From Methanobacteriaceae archaeon (GTDB lineage Archaea > Methanobacteriota > Methanobacteria > Methanobacteriales > Methanobacteriaceae), in assembly GCA_900766745.1 (NCBI GenBank), contig CAAFWR010000049.1, positions 1 to 5,066 of the forward strand: a stretch of DNA of 5,066 nucleotides, in the 5' to 3' direction. The notes under the pieces are model-generated. The model made no database searches. It was not told the DNA's origin and saw nothing but the letters and a program-made list of their open reading frames with translations. The translations under genes were made by a program, and so were the position numbers. Position 1 is the stretch's first letter. Each line of letters starts with the position of its first letter. Shown here piece after piece: positions 1 through 5,010 of this stretch.

Positions 1-164
1 AAATTACAATCAGTTAAAAAACCATCAGTACCATTCCAATAAATACCTCCACCAGAAGCATTAGCATTATTCTTAATGAAAGTACAATCAGTTAAAGTAC
101 CCTTTTCACCATTCCAAAGCACAGCACCTCCATTTTGGAAACTGAAGTTTTGGAAAATTTGTAA
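1..164 (-). pseudogene. Adhesin-like beta-helix gene fragment, 5'-truncated, runs off the left edge
   Basis: Read on the minus strand, this stretch is open from a TAA (complement of 165-167) to the window edge, about 54 codons, with no ATG or good alternative start. It encodes repeated Gly/Asn-rich modules, such as GGAVLWNGEKGTLTDCTF followed by GGGIYWNGTDGFLTDCNF, each with a GG-hydrophobic-W-x-G turn and an L-T-D-C-x-F end. Such modules form the right-handed parallel beta-helix stalks of the large surface adhesin-like proteins of Methanobrevibacter and Methanosphaera, which resemble Chlamydia Pmp repeats. The missing start, and a matching truncated piece in opposite orientation at the right edge, suggest a remnant or an unexpressed cassette. 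It could instead be the interior of a frameshifted gene. The family call is fairly sure; pseudogene status is inferred because most of the gene is outside the window. Confidence 0.62.
130..151. repeat. Left copy of a 22-bp inverted repeat within adhesin fragments
   Basis: This 22-bp stretch is exactly the reverse complement of 4989-5010 (right copy starts AAAACTTCAG and ends CAAAATGG). It codes for N-F-S-F-Q-N in the adhesin frame on both sides, so it is probably a shared piece of the adhesin module rather than a transposon end. The copies are about 4.84 kb apart and face each other in inverted orientation, flanking every complete gene in the window. Confidence 0.85.
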
Positions 165-473
165 TTAATAATATTAACATGAGAATCTTTTTGAAGTGTA
201 TATTTTTTTAAAATTTTACTTAATAATTTGGTATTTTCTTTCTAACAAATATCGTTTTCTCCTATCTATCTTATAGTATTTGTATGGAGAATGAAATTTT
301 TAATAATTTAAGTAGATACATACATATGCTTTCCATTAAATAATAAGATGTATGCGTATTTCCTTACATAATTTTTCTCTATGTTACTTTGAAATAGATC
401 AGATTCTACTTATTATCGAAGATTCTTGAAATCTTCAATAGCTAACTCGCTTTTAATAAATATTATTTTTAAA
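165..473. other. AT-rich spacer between adhesin fragment and trpB2 control region
   Basis: No convincing gene is present. The visible elements are minor: a T-run at 203-209; a 19-codon ATG frame at 284-343 without a ribosome site; an imperfect inverted repeat pairing 316-325 with 348-359 through a 2-base bulge; and a short perfect hairpin at 418-436. On the minus strand an AT box near 198-206 could be a leftover promoter for the adhesin fragment, but it is not distinctive in such AT-rich DNA. No tRNA, CRISPR or riboswitch structure was seen. Confidence 0.5.
418..436. other. Small hairpin: 7-bp stem, 5-base loop
   Basis: GAAGATT (418-424) pairs perfectly with AATCTTC (430-436) around the loop CTTGA, and three more pairs (414-416 with 438-440) follow beyond one mismatch. 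It lies about 40 bases upstream of the TRP-box-like sites. No T-run follows directly, so it is not an obvious terminator. Its role is unknown. Confidence 0.35.
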
Positions 474-489
474 TGTACAAAAAAGTACA
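474..489. promoter_or_regulatory. Two TRP-box-like sites (putative TrpY operator) upstream of trpB2
   Basis: TGTACA at 474-479 is an exact match to the TRP-box consensus bound by the tryptophan repressor TrpY of Methanothermobacter thermautotrophicus. AGTACA at 484-489 matches five of six bases. The two start 10 bp apart, so they face the same side of the helix, and they end just upstream of the BRE/TATA elements at 492-504. TrpY is reported to control trpB2 in that organism, so tryptophan-linked repression of the gene that follows is a reasonable inference. A gene for TrpY is not in this window. Confidence 0.6.
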
Positions 490-491
490 AC

Positions 492-504
492 AAAGCTTTA
501 AATA
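492..504 (+). promoter_or_regulatory. BRE/TATA box of trpB2, suggesting a leaderless mRNA
   Basis: AAAGC (492-496, BRE-like) runs into TTTAAATA (497-504), a good archaeal TATA element. Its centre is about 28 bases before the A of the ATG at 529, which is the normal TATA-to-start distance in archaea. Transcription would therefore begin at or within a few bases of the start codon. This fits the absence of any Shine-Dalgarno sequence before 529. Confidence 0.6.
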
Positions 505-528
505 ATACATTCAGTATAATAATAAACT

Positions 529-1836
529 ATGTCAGAAAATTACAGAATTAACCTAACTCCAGATGACGTGCCAAAAAAATGGTACAATATTCTTGCTGAC
601 TTACCTGTAGATTTACCTATGCCAAAAAATAGTGAGGGAAAAAATCAGATTGCCGATCTTGAAAAGGCATTTACAAAAGCTGCTCTTGAACAGGAATTTG
701 CAACTGAAAGATATATTAAAATCCCGAATGAGGTAAGAGAACTCTATATGGAAATGGGAAGACCTAGCCCATTAGTTAGAGCAAGAAGATTAGAAGAAAA
801 ACTGAACACTCCTGCAAAGATATACTTTAAAAGGGAAGACACCTCCCCAACAGGATCACATAAATTAAATAGTGCAATACCACAAGTGTATTTCGCTAAA
901 AAAGAAGGAATAGAAAAACTGACAACTGAAACTGGTGCGGGACAATGGGGAACTGCATTGTCACTTGCAGGTAACCTTCTTGGACTTGACATTGAAGTAT
1001 ATATGGTAAAGGTCTCATTTAACCAGAAACCTGACAGGAAAAACATAATGAACATCTACAACGGAAATGTATTTGCATCTCCAAGTGAAAATACGGTTAT
1101 TGGCCGTAAGATACTTGAGAAAACACCAGACCATCCTGGATCTCTTGGAATAGCTATTTCAGAAGCTATGGAACAGGCCCTTGGAAATGAAAATATAAAA
1201 TACTCCCTTGGAAGTGTTTTGAACCATGTAATGCTTCACCAAACCATTATTGGCCAGGAGATTAAAACACAGCTGGAAATAGCTGAAGAGGAACCTGACG
1301 TGATGATTGCATGTGCAGGTGGTGGAAGTAACCTTGCAGGTTCATTATTCCCATTCCTTGGAGATAAGATTAAGGGAAACATCGATACAGAATTTATAGC
1401 TGTTGAACCAAGCGCATGCCCAACTTTAACTGAAGGATCATACGAATACGATTTTGGAGATACAAACGGTTTTACTCCAATGCTTAAGATGTTTACATTA
1501 GGTCATGACTTTGTAGCTCCTTCAGTTCATGCAGGTGGTTTAAGATACCATGGAATGTCACCGATTGTTTCTCTTCTTACAAAAGAGGGATTCATCAATC
1601 CGGTTACTGCCCATCAGCAGGATGCGTTTAAAGCAGGAATTACCTTTGCAAGGTCTGAAGGTGTGTTGCCTGCTCCTGAAACTACTCACGCTATTAAAGC
1701 AGGTATTGATGAAGCCTTAAAAGCAAAAGAAACAGGTGAAGAGAAAACAATTGTTGTTAATTTCTCAGGTCATGGAATGTTGGATTTAAAAGGATATTCA
1801 AGCTATTTAGATGGATCTATGTCTAATGCTAAATAA
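529..1836 (+). CDS. trpB2: Tryptophan synthase beta chain, TrpB2 type (stand-alone)
   Basis: A PLP-dependent cytosolic enzyme that joins indole and L-serine to make L-tryptophan. It has 435 residues, usual for the TrpB2 subfamily and longer than classical TrpB1. Visible landmarks: the N-terminal TrpB2 extension (1-75); the PLP-binding lysine K112 in GSHKLN; the catalytic glutamate E134 in ETGAGQWG (TrpB1 has QHG); the phosphate-binding loop GGGSN (264-268); HAGGLRYHG (334-342), typical of TrpB2; and SGHG (413-416) near the cofactor ring. No residue needed for catalysis appears to be missing. The ATG at 529 is chosen because of the TATA spacing; there is no Shine-Dalgarno. No trpA or other trp gene lies nearby, so this is the orphan form, thought to salvage indole or act as a backup synthase. 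TRP-box-like sites upstream suggest tryptophan control. The family call is firm; the exact physiological role is inferred. Confidence 0.95.
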   Translation: MSENYRINLTPDDVPKKWYNILADLPVDLPMPKNSEGKNQIADLEKAFTKAALEQEFATERYIKIPNEVRELYMEMGRPSPLVRARRLEEKLNTPAKIYFKREDTSPTGSHKLNSAIPQVYFAKKEGIEKLTTETGAGQWGTALSLAGNLLGLDIEVYMVKVSFNQKPDRKNIMNIYNGNVFASPSENTVIGRKILEKTPDHPGSLGIAISEAMEQALGNENIKYSLGSVLNHVMLHQTIIGQEIKTQLEIAEEEPDVMIACAGGGSNLAGSLFPFLGDKIKGNIDTEFIAVEPSACPTLTEGSYEYDFGDTNGFTPMLKMFTLGHDFVAPSVHAGGLRYHGMSPIVSLLTKEGFINPVTAHQQDAFKAGITFARSEGVLPAPETTHAIKAGIDEALKAKETGEEKTIVVNFSGHGMLDLKGYSSYLDGSMSNAK

Positions 1837-1856
1837 TTTCCTTTATTATTTTTTTT
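1837..1856 (+). terminator. T-run terminator after trpB2
   Basis: The stop TAA at 1834-1836 is followed within 12 bases by a run of eight T (1849-1856), with further T-rich sequence before and after it. Intrinsic termination in archaea relies on such T-runs and needs no hairpin. It separates trpB2 from the heptad array and parA. Confidence 0.55.
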
Positions 1857-1871
1857 AAAAATTTTAATTAT

Positions 1872-2284
1872 AACTTATAACTAAAAAATTGTAAGTTATG
1901 AGTTATAAGTTATAAGTTATTAATTATTAGTTATTTCTTTTAAGTAATAAGTTATTTATTATAAATTATTAGTTATAAGTTAAAAGTTAAATCATTTAAC
2001 TTAAAACTTAAATAGTAAAAGTGATAAATTTTAAGTTAGATATTAAAAGTTAGATTTTTTAACTTATTCCTTTTAAGTTAGACCATTTAAGTTATTTCTT
2101 ATATGATTTAAGTGAAAAGTTAGAGCGAATAACTTATATGTTAGAGAGTTTAACTTATTCCTGTTAAGTGAAAAGTTAAAAATTTTAAGTTATTTCTTTT
2201 AACTTAAAAATTAGAGCATTTAAGTTATTAGTTATATGGTTTAAGTTATTAATTAGAGAGTTTAACTTTTAAGTGAAAAGTGAT
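1872..2284. repeat. Array of 59 contiguous 7-bp units, core AA(G/C)TT; putative ParA-system centromere/operator
   Basis: The space between trpB2 and parA divides into 59 consecutive 7-bp units. I find 15 AAGTT and 8 AACTT cores, starting at 1872, 1893, 1907, 1914, 1949, 1977, 1984, 1998, 2005, 2033, 2047, 2061, 2075, 2089, 2117, 2131, 2152, 2173, 2187, 2201, 2222, 2243 and 2264. Every spacing is a multiple of 7. Five AAGTG variants (2019, 2110, 2166, 2271, 2278) keep the same phase. AAGTT and AACTT are reverse complements about the same centre, so each unit can be written WAA(G/C)TTW in either orientation. Between 2033 and 2095 cores alternate with T-rich spacer units at 14 bp. Units ending in TTT usually come just before a core. 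It cannot be coding, as stops occur in all frames. By analogy with the WATCACW heptads of the pSM19035 delta-omega system, it may be a partition site and parA operator. The repeat is certain; the function is inferred. Confidence 0.85.
2231..2253 (+). promoter_or_regulatory. Possible parA promoter inside the heptad array
   Basis: GTTATATG (2231-2238) and TTATTAAT (2246-2253) are the most TATA-like sequences before parA. They would place transcription starts near 2260 or 2275, leaving a leader of about 25-40 bases. Either way the promoter is embedded in the heptads, so a protein bound to the array should affect transcription. The AT-rich setting makes the exact choice weak. Confidence 0.3.
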
Positions 2285-2293
2285 AAAGGGGTT
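2285..2293 (+). promoter_or_regulatory. Ribosome binding site that decides the parA start
   Basis: AAAGGGGTT is the only G-rich stretch in the region. GGGG (2288-2291) lies 8 bases before the ATG at 2300. It follows the last heptad directly and favours ATG 2300 over the in-frame GTG at 2273, which lies inside the repeats and has no such site. Confidence 0.6.
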
Positions 2294-2299
2294 AATTTA

Positions 2300-3079
2300 A
2301 TGGGCGAAGTAATAGCTGTAATGAATCAAAAAGGAGGTTGTGGAAAAACAACTACTGTTGTTAACACTGCTACATCTCTTGCTGTAATGGGAAAATCCGT
2401 CTTGATAGTGGATATGGATCCTCAGGCAAATGCAACAACCAGTTTTGGATTGATAAAAACAGATTTGGAAAATACAATTTATGATGCGCTTATCGGCAAG
2501 ATTAGCGTGAAAAAAGCTACAATTCCAACTTTCATTAAGAATTTATTCATTATTCCAAGTAATGTTTCCTTAAGTGGTGCAAGCATGGAATTAAGCCAGG
2601 CCGATAATTATCACAGCAGGCTAAAAGAAACTCTAGCTGATGTGGTTCCATTATTCGACTATATATTTATCGATTTGCCTCCTTCATTAGGGGTCTTAAC
2701 AGTGAATGCATTAGTTGCATCTGACAGCGTTTTAATACCTATTCAGGCAGAATATTATGCTTTGGAAGGTGTAGCAGATTTGATTAACACAATTAATCTA
2801 GTGGAAACAAGACTTAGAAGTCCGACTCCTATTAAGGGAGTTCTCTTAACACTATACGACAAGAGAACCAGGTTAAGTCAAGACGTTCATAAAGAACTTA
2901 AGAATTACTTTTCCGAAAACAATCTGTTATTTAAAACAATCATTTCAAGAAATATTAAACTTGCAGAAGCTCCAAGTCATGGAAAACCATGCCTTATTCA
3001 TGATCCAGACAGTACAGGAACTAAAGCTTATTTAAGTTTAGCTAGAGAAATCATAAAAAGAGATGAGGGAGAAGAATGA
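2300..3079 (+). CDS. parA: ParA/Soj-family partition ATPase
   Basis: A 259-residue deviant Walker ATPase of the ParA/Soj family, which in its ATP form dimerises and binds DNA nonspecifically to move or position DNA or other cargo. Motifs, numbered from ATG 2300: KGGCGKTT (11-18) with signature lysine K11 and P-loop lysine K16; DMDPQANAT (38-46) with the switch aspartate; the Walker B region IFIDLPPSLG (122-131); and the Soj-type C-terminal segment with ISRN, LAEAPSHGKP and YLSLAREI (about 215-251). It starts directly at the ATPase fold, so it lacks the HTH that lets class Ia ParA proteins repress their own operon. Any specific repression would need a partner protein. The reading frame extends upstream to a GTG at 2273, adding nine residues, but ribosome site, family alignment and the array boundary favour ATG 2300. 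It overlaps the next gene by 4 bp (ATGA), so the two are probably translated together. Whether the cargo is a chromosome, an integrated element or something else is unknown. Confidence 0.92.
   Translation: MGEVIAVMNQKGGCGKTTTVVNTATSLAVMGKSVLIVDMDPQANATTSFGLIKTDLENTIYDALIGKISVKKATIPTFIKNLFIIPSNVSLSGASMELSQADNYHSRLKETLADVVPLFDYIFIDLPPSLGVLTVNALVASDSVLIPIQAEYYALEGVADLINTINLVETRLRSPTPIKGVLLTLYDKRTRLSQDVHKELKNYFSENNLLFKTIISRNIKLAEAPSHGKPCLIHDPDSTGTKAYLSLAREIIKRDEGEE
3065..3071 (+). promoter_or_regulatory. Internal ribosome binding site for the ParB-like gene
   Basis: GAGGGAG lies within the last codons of parA, 4 bases before ATG 3076. Together with the ATGA stop/start overlap it points to coupled translation and a fixed ratio of the two proteins. 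Confidence 0.6.
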
Positions 3080-3759
3080 GTAAAAAGAAACCAACAGGAT
3101 TAGGAAAAGGTCTTGATTCATTAATTCCTGATTATTACAACGAAGACTTTGACAGCAATGGAACACCATCTCTTGAAGAACTCCTTCAGGAAAATGATGA
3201 AGAGAATGCTGAGGAAACAGAAGAGGAAGAAACTCTATCAACTGAAAATGAAGAAGATGTTGAAGAGCAACCTGAAGAAAATGAAAACGAAGATGAAACA
3301 GAAGAAGTTATTGAAGAGATAACTGAAGAGGTAGAAGAAACTGTTTCAACTGAAAATGAAGATGAAAGCGAAGACATTGAGGATGAAACAGAAGAAAATC
3401 CCGAAGAGATTGAAGAACAGGATGAAGAAAAAACTGAAGAAGAAACAGAAGAGGAAATTGAAGAAGAAGATATAGAAATAATTGAAGAAGAAGATGAAGG
3501 TGATGATTTAGAAGAACCTTCAGAAGAGGAAATTGAAGAGGAAGTTCAATTAACTGAAAAAGATATAGCTAATATAGATGAAGTTAAGGAAATTGTTGAT
3601 AAAAACCCAAGAATAACTTTATGGTCAGCACAGTCAGCAGCAGTATTTAGATACCTACGTAAAACAGAACCTGAATTCAGTATAAGTAAAGAAGCATCAA
3701 TACTAATAGACGATGCAGTACGTGACAAATATCCTGAAATCTGGAAACTCTTTGACTAG
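3076..3759 (+). CDS. ParB-like ParA partner: N-terminal ParA-contact motif, acidic linker, short C-terminal domain
   Basis: A 227-residue protein in three parts. (a) Residues 1-18, MSKKKPTGLGKGLDSLIP, closely resemble the start of ParB/Spo0J proteins (GLGRGLxALLP), the basic segment that contacts ParA and stimulates its ATPase. K11 sits at the usual Lys/Arg position. (b) Residues about 33-157 are extremely acidic: I count 62 Glu and 11 Asp in residues 41-160, with STENE at 55-59 and 91-95. This part is probably disordered or a charged helix. (c) Residues about 160-227 are of normal composition, with a likely helix LWSAQSAAVFRYLRKT (182-197), the link EPEFSIS and a second helix over 205-226 that includes KYPEIW. 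ParB's CTPase signature (GERRxR), HTH and dimer domain are absent. The position directly after parA with coupled translation supports a ParA partner. The C-terminal domain may bind DNA or dimerise, but I do not recognise its fold. The CDS and N-terminal motif are clear; the function is inferred. Confidence 0.85.
   Translation: MSKKKPTGLGKGLDSLIPDYYNEDFDSNGTPSLEELLQENDEENAEETEEEETLSTENEEDVEEQPEENENEDETEEVIEEITEEVEETVSTENEDESEDIEDETEENPEEIEEQDEEKTEEETEEEIEEEDIEIIEEEDEGDDLEEPSEEEIEEEVQLTEKDIANIDEVKEIVDKNPRITLWSAQSAAVFRYLRKTEPEFSISKEASILIDDAVRDKYPEIWKLFD
3238..3362 (+). repeat. Internal direct repeat in the acidic linker coding region
   Basis: The 17 bases TCAACTGAAAATGAAGA occur at 3238-3254 and again at 3346-3362, 108 bp (36 codons) apart, both encoding STENE. 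The rest of the linker is built from GAA/GAG-rich near-repeats such as GATGAAACAGAAGAA. This suggests that the linker grew by in-frame duplication or slippage, so its length may differ between strains. Confidence 0.7.
3756..3759. other. Shared CTAG: stop codons of two convergent genes overlap
   Basis: The palindrome CTAG supplies TAG for the plus-strand ParB-like gene (3757-3759) and TAG for the minus-strand radical SAM gene (complement of 3756-3758). No room is left for a terminator between them, so each transcript must read into the other gene and the 3' ends are antisense to each other. Confidence 0.9.
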
Positions 3760-4871
3760 AAGTTATTGAGGTTAGACTGAAACTCCCCTTTCATTTTAAT
3801 ATAAGGTTCTGCCCTCTCAACAGCCACACCAAGTTTTCTCAAATCTTCTTTACTTGCAAATGGCTGTTTTTTCCTTATACTAATTATTTTACGCGCAGAC
3901 TTTGTGCCAATTCCAGGAACTCTAATAAGTTCCCTAAAAGAAGAACTGTTTATCTCAACTGGAAAAATATCCATATTCCTTGCAGCTAATATTTTAGGAT
4001 CAGTGGAAAGATCCAGCTGGTCATCATCATCGAAATAAAGCTCTTTAACATTATAATTATAGCTGTTTAAAAGGCTGTCAGCATTGTAAAGTTTATTTGT
4101 TCTCGCCACATCACATGCCTCTTTATTTTTAAATTCTGTTTCTTCAACTGGAGAAAAGGCAGAAAAGTAAGTACGCTTCAAATCTGATTTTTTATAAATC
4201 TTACTCATCCTAGTGAGGATCTCCTTATCAGTTTCACTGTTTGCACCAACAATAAGCTGTGTAGTATGAGTGGAATGAGGATAAGTGGATTTATGTTTTT
4301 CAATAGCGTTTATCCAGCTTAAACGTTTTAGAATATCCTTATTGTAATCTTTAGTTGATGAAAGCTCTGCAAGTCCACTAGAAGTTGCAGCCTCAATATT
4401 AATACTGACCCTGTTAGCTAGACTCATAGCACGTTTAATAGAATCCTTTGATGCACCTGGAACAATTTTAAGATGAATATAATCCTTATAGCCATAATCC
4501 TTTCTAAGAAGCCTGATGGTTTCAATAGTCTTCTCCATAGTACTGTCTTCATCACTGTCAATACCAGAACTTAAAAACAGACCATTAACAAGACCTTTAT
4601 TGTAATAGTCAAGAAATACCCTAGCTAAAAGGTCAGGCTCAAGCTCGAGACGTGTGAAATTTCTCTTGGACTGATTGATACAATACTTACAGTCATTTTT
4701 ACACTTATTAGTAAGTAACGTTTTAAAAAGTGGAACTTCACAGCCATTGGCTCCAGTAGCATTGTAGATTCCAGGAAGATTCTTCTGTGAGCTTTTCTGA
4801 TGATTTACGTAATCACATAAATCATACTGAGCAGAATCTGTAAGAACTTTCATTTTTTCTAAAACTGACAT
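3756..4871 (-). CDS. Radical SAM / helix-hairpin-helix protein, putative DNA modification or repair family
   Basis: A 371-residue protein with a radical SAM cluster motif, CKNDCKYC (C57, C61, C64; CX3CX2C), which would hold a 4Fe-4S cluster that cleaves S-adenosylmethionine. The preceding CEVPLFKTLLTN and the C-terminal part fit the family annotated as putative DNA modification/repair radical SAM protein (TIGR03916). A helix-hairpin-helix follows near the end: VPGIGTKSARKI (318-329), then SKEDLRKLGVAVERAEPYI (340-358). The HhH implies nonspecific contact with DNA or RNA. In bacteria the gene usually sits beside a uracil-DNA-glycosylase-related partner; none is present here. The substrate is unknown. 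It converges with the ParB-like gene, sharing CTAG at the stops. The ATG at 4871 is chosen because a TATA box lies at leaderless distance; the in-frame ATG at codon 7 is an alternative. Family assignment is good; the DNA repair role is only the family's tentative label. Confidence 0.88.
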   Translation of the reverse strand: MSVLEKMKVLTDSAQYDLCDYVNHQKSSQKNLPGIYNATGANGCEVPLFKTLLTNKCKNDCKYCINQSKRNFTRLELEPDLLARVFLDYYNKGLVNGLFLSSGIDSDEDSTMEKTIETIRLLRKDYGYKDYIHLKIVPGASKDSIKRAMSLANRVSINIEAATSSGLAELSSTKDYNKDILKRLSWINAIEKHKSTYPHSTHTTQLIVGANSETDKEILTRMSKIYKKSDLKRTYFSAFSPVEETEFKNKEACDVARTNKLYNADSLLNSYNYNVKELYFDDDDQLDLSTDPKILAARNMDIFPVEINSSSFRELIRVPGIGTKSARKIISIRKKQPFASKEDLRKLGVAVERAEPYIKMKGEFQSNLNNF

Positions 4872-4896
4872 TGATACTAAATATTATCAAAACAGC

Positions 4897-4904
4897 TATA
4901 AAAA
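4897..4904 (-). promoter_or_regulatory. TATA box of the radical SAM gene, probably leaderless
   Basis: On the minus strand this reads TTTTTATA, with its centre about 29 bases before the ATG at 4871. No Shine-Dalgarno precedes that ATG. The arrangement mirrors that of trpB2 and suggests a transcript starting within a few bases of the start codon. Confidence 0.45.
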
Positions 4905-4988
4905 AATTATTAATCTTAACATTTCAAATGAAAAATAATGCATTATGAGATAGAAAAAATGATATTCAAATCTAAAAAAATATTTCCT

Positions 4989-5010
4989 AAAACTTCAGTT
5001 TCCAAAATGG
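4989..5010. repeat. Right copy of the 22-bp inverted repeat
   Basis: Exact reverse complement of 130-151. The outer base on each side differs, and the flanks show only partial similarity (for example TTTCC just upstream of both copies in the adhesin direction). Both copies occupy the same place in an adhesin module, close to where the open frame begins. Confidence 0.85.

Noticed and set aside
284..343. 19-codon ATG frame in the left spacer
   Set aside because: Too short, without a ribosome site or well placed TATA box, and with no recognisable sequence.
316..359. Imperfect inverted repeat as an RNA element or operator
   Set aside because: The pairing is 10 bp with a 2-base bulge and a 22-base loop in very AT-rich DNA, with no gene directly next to it; such pairings are expected by chance.
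744..1055. Minus-strand open frame of 103 codons inside trpB2
   Set aside because: Fully antisense to a well conserved enzyme gene; its sequence has no recognisable features and no promoter or ribosome site.
1872..2284. CRISPR array
   Set aside because: The units are 7 bp, contiguous and degenerate, with no long identical repeats and no unique spacers of CRISPR length.
1872..2284. Replication origin iterons
   Set aside because: No Cdc6/Orc1 or replication initiator gene is nearby and the units do not look like archaeal origin recognition boxes. The ParA context makes a partition or operator role more likely, although an origin function cannot be excluded.
2273..2299. GTG at 2273 as the parA start, adding nine residues
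   Set aside because: It lies within the last heptads, has no ribosome site, and the extra residues do not match the ParA family, whose fold begins at MGEVIAVMNQKGG.
3038..3377. Two minus-strand open frames opposite parA's end and the acidic linker
   Set aside because: One is almost only Ser and the other is low in information; both are the antisense of GAA/GAG-rich coding sequence.
3546..3728. Minus-strand open frame of 60 codons opposite the C-terminal domain of the ParB-like gene
   Set aside because: Antisense shadow of a supported gene, with no initiation signals.
130..5010. Composite transposon or insertion sequence bounded by the 22-bp inverted repeats
   Set aside because: No transposase or integrase gene is present, no target-site duplication was seen, and the repeats are coding pieces of adhesin modules.
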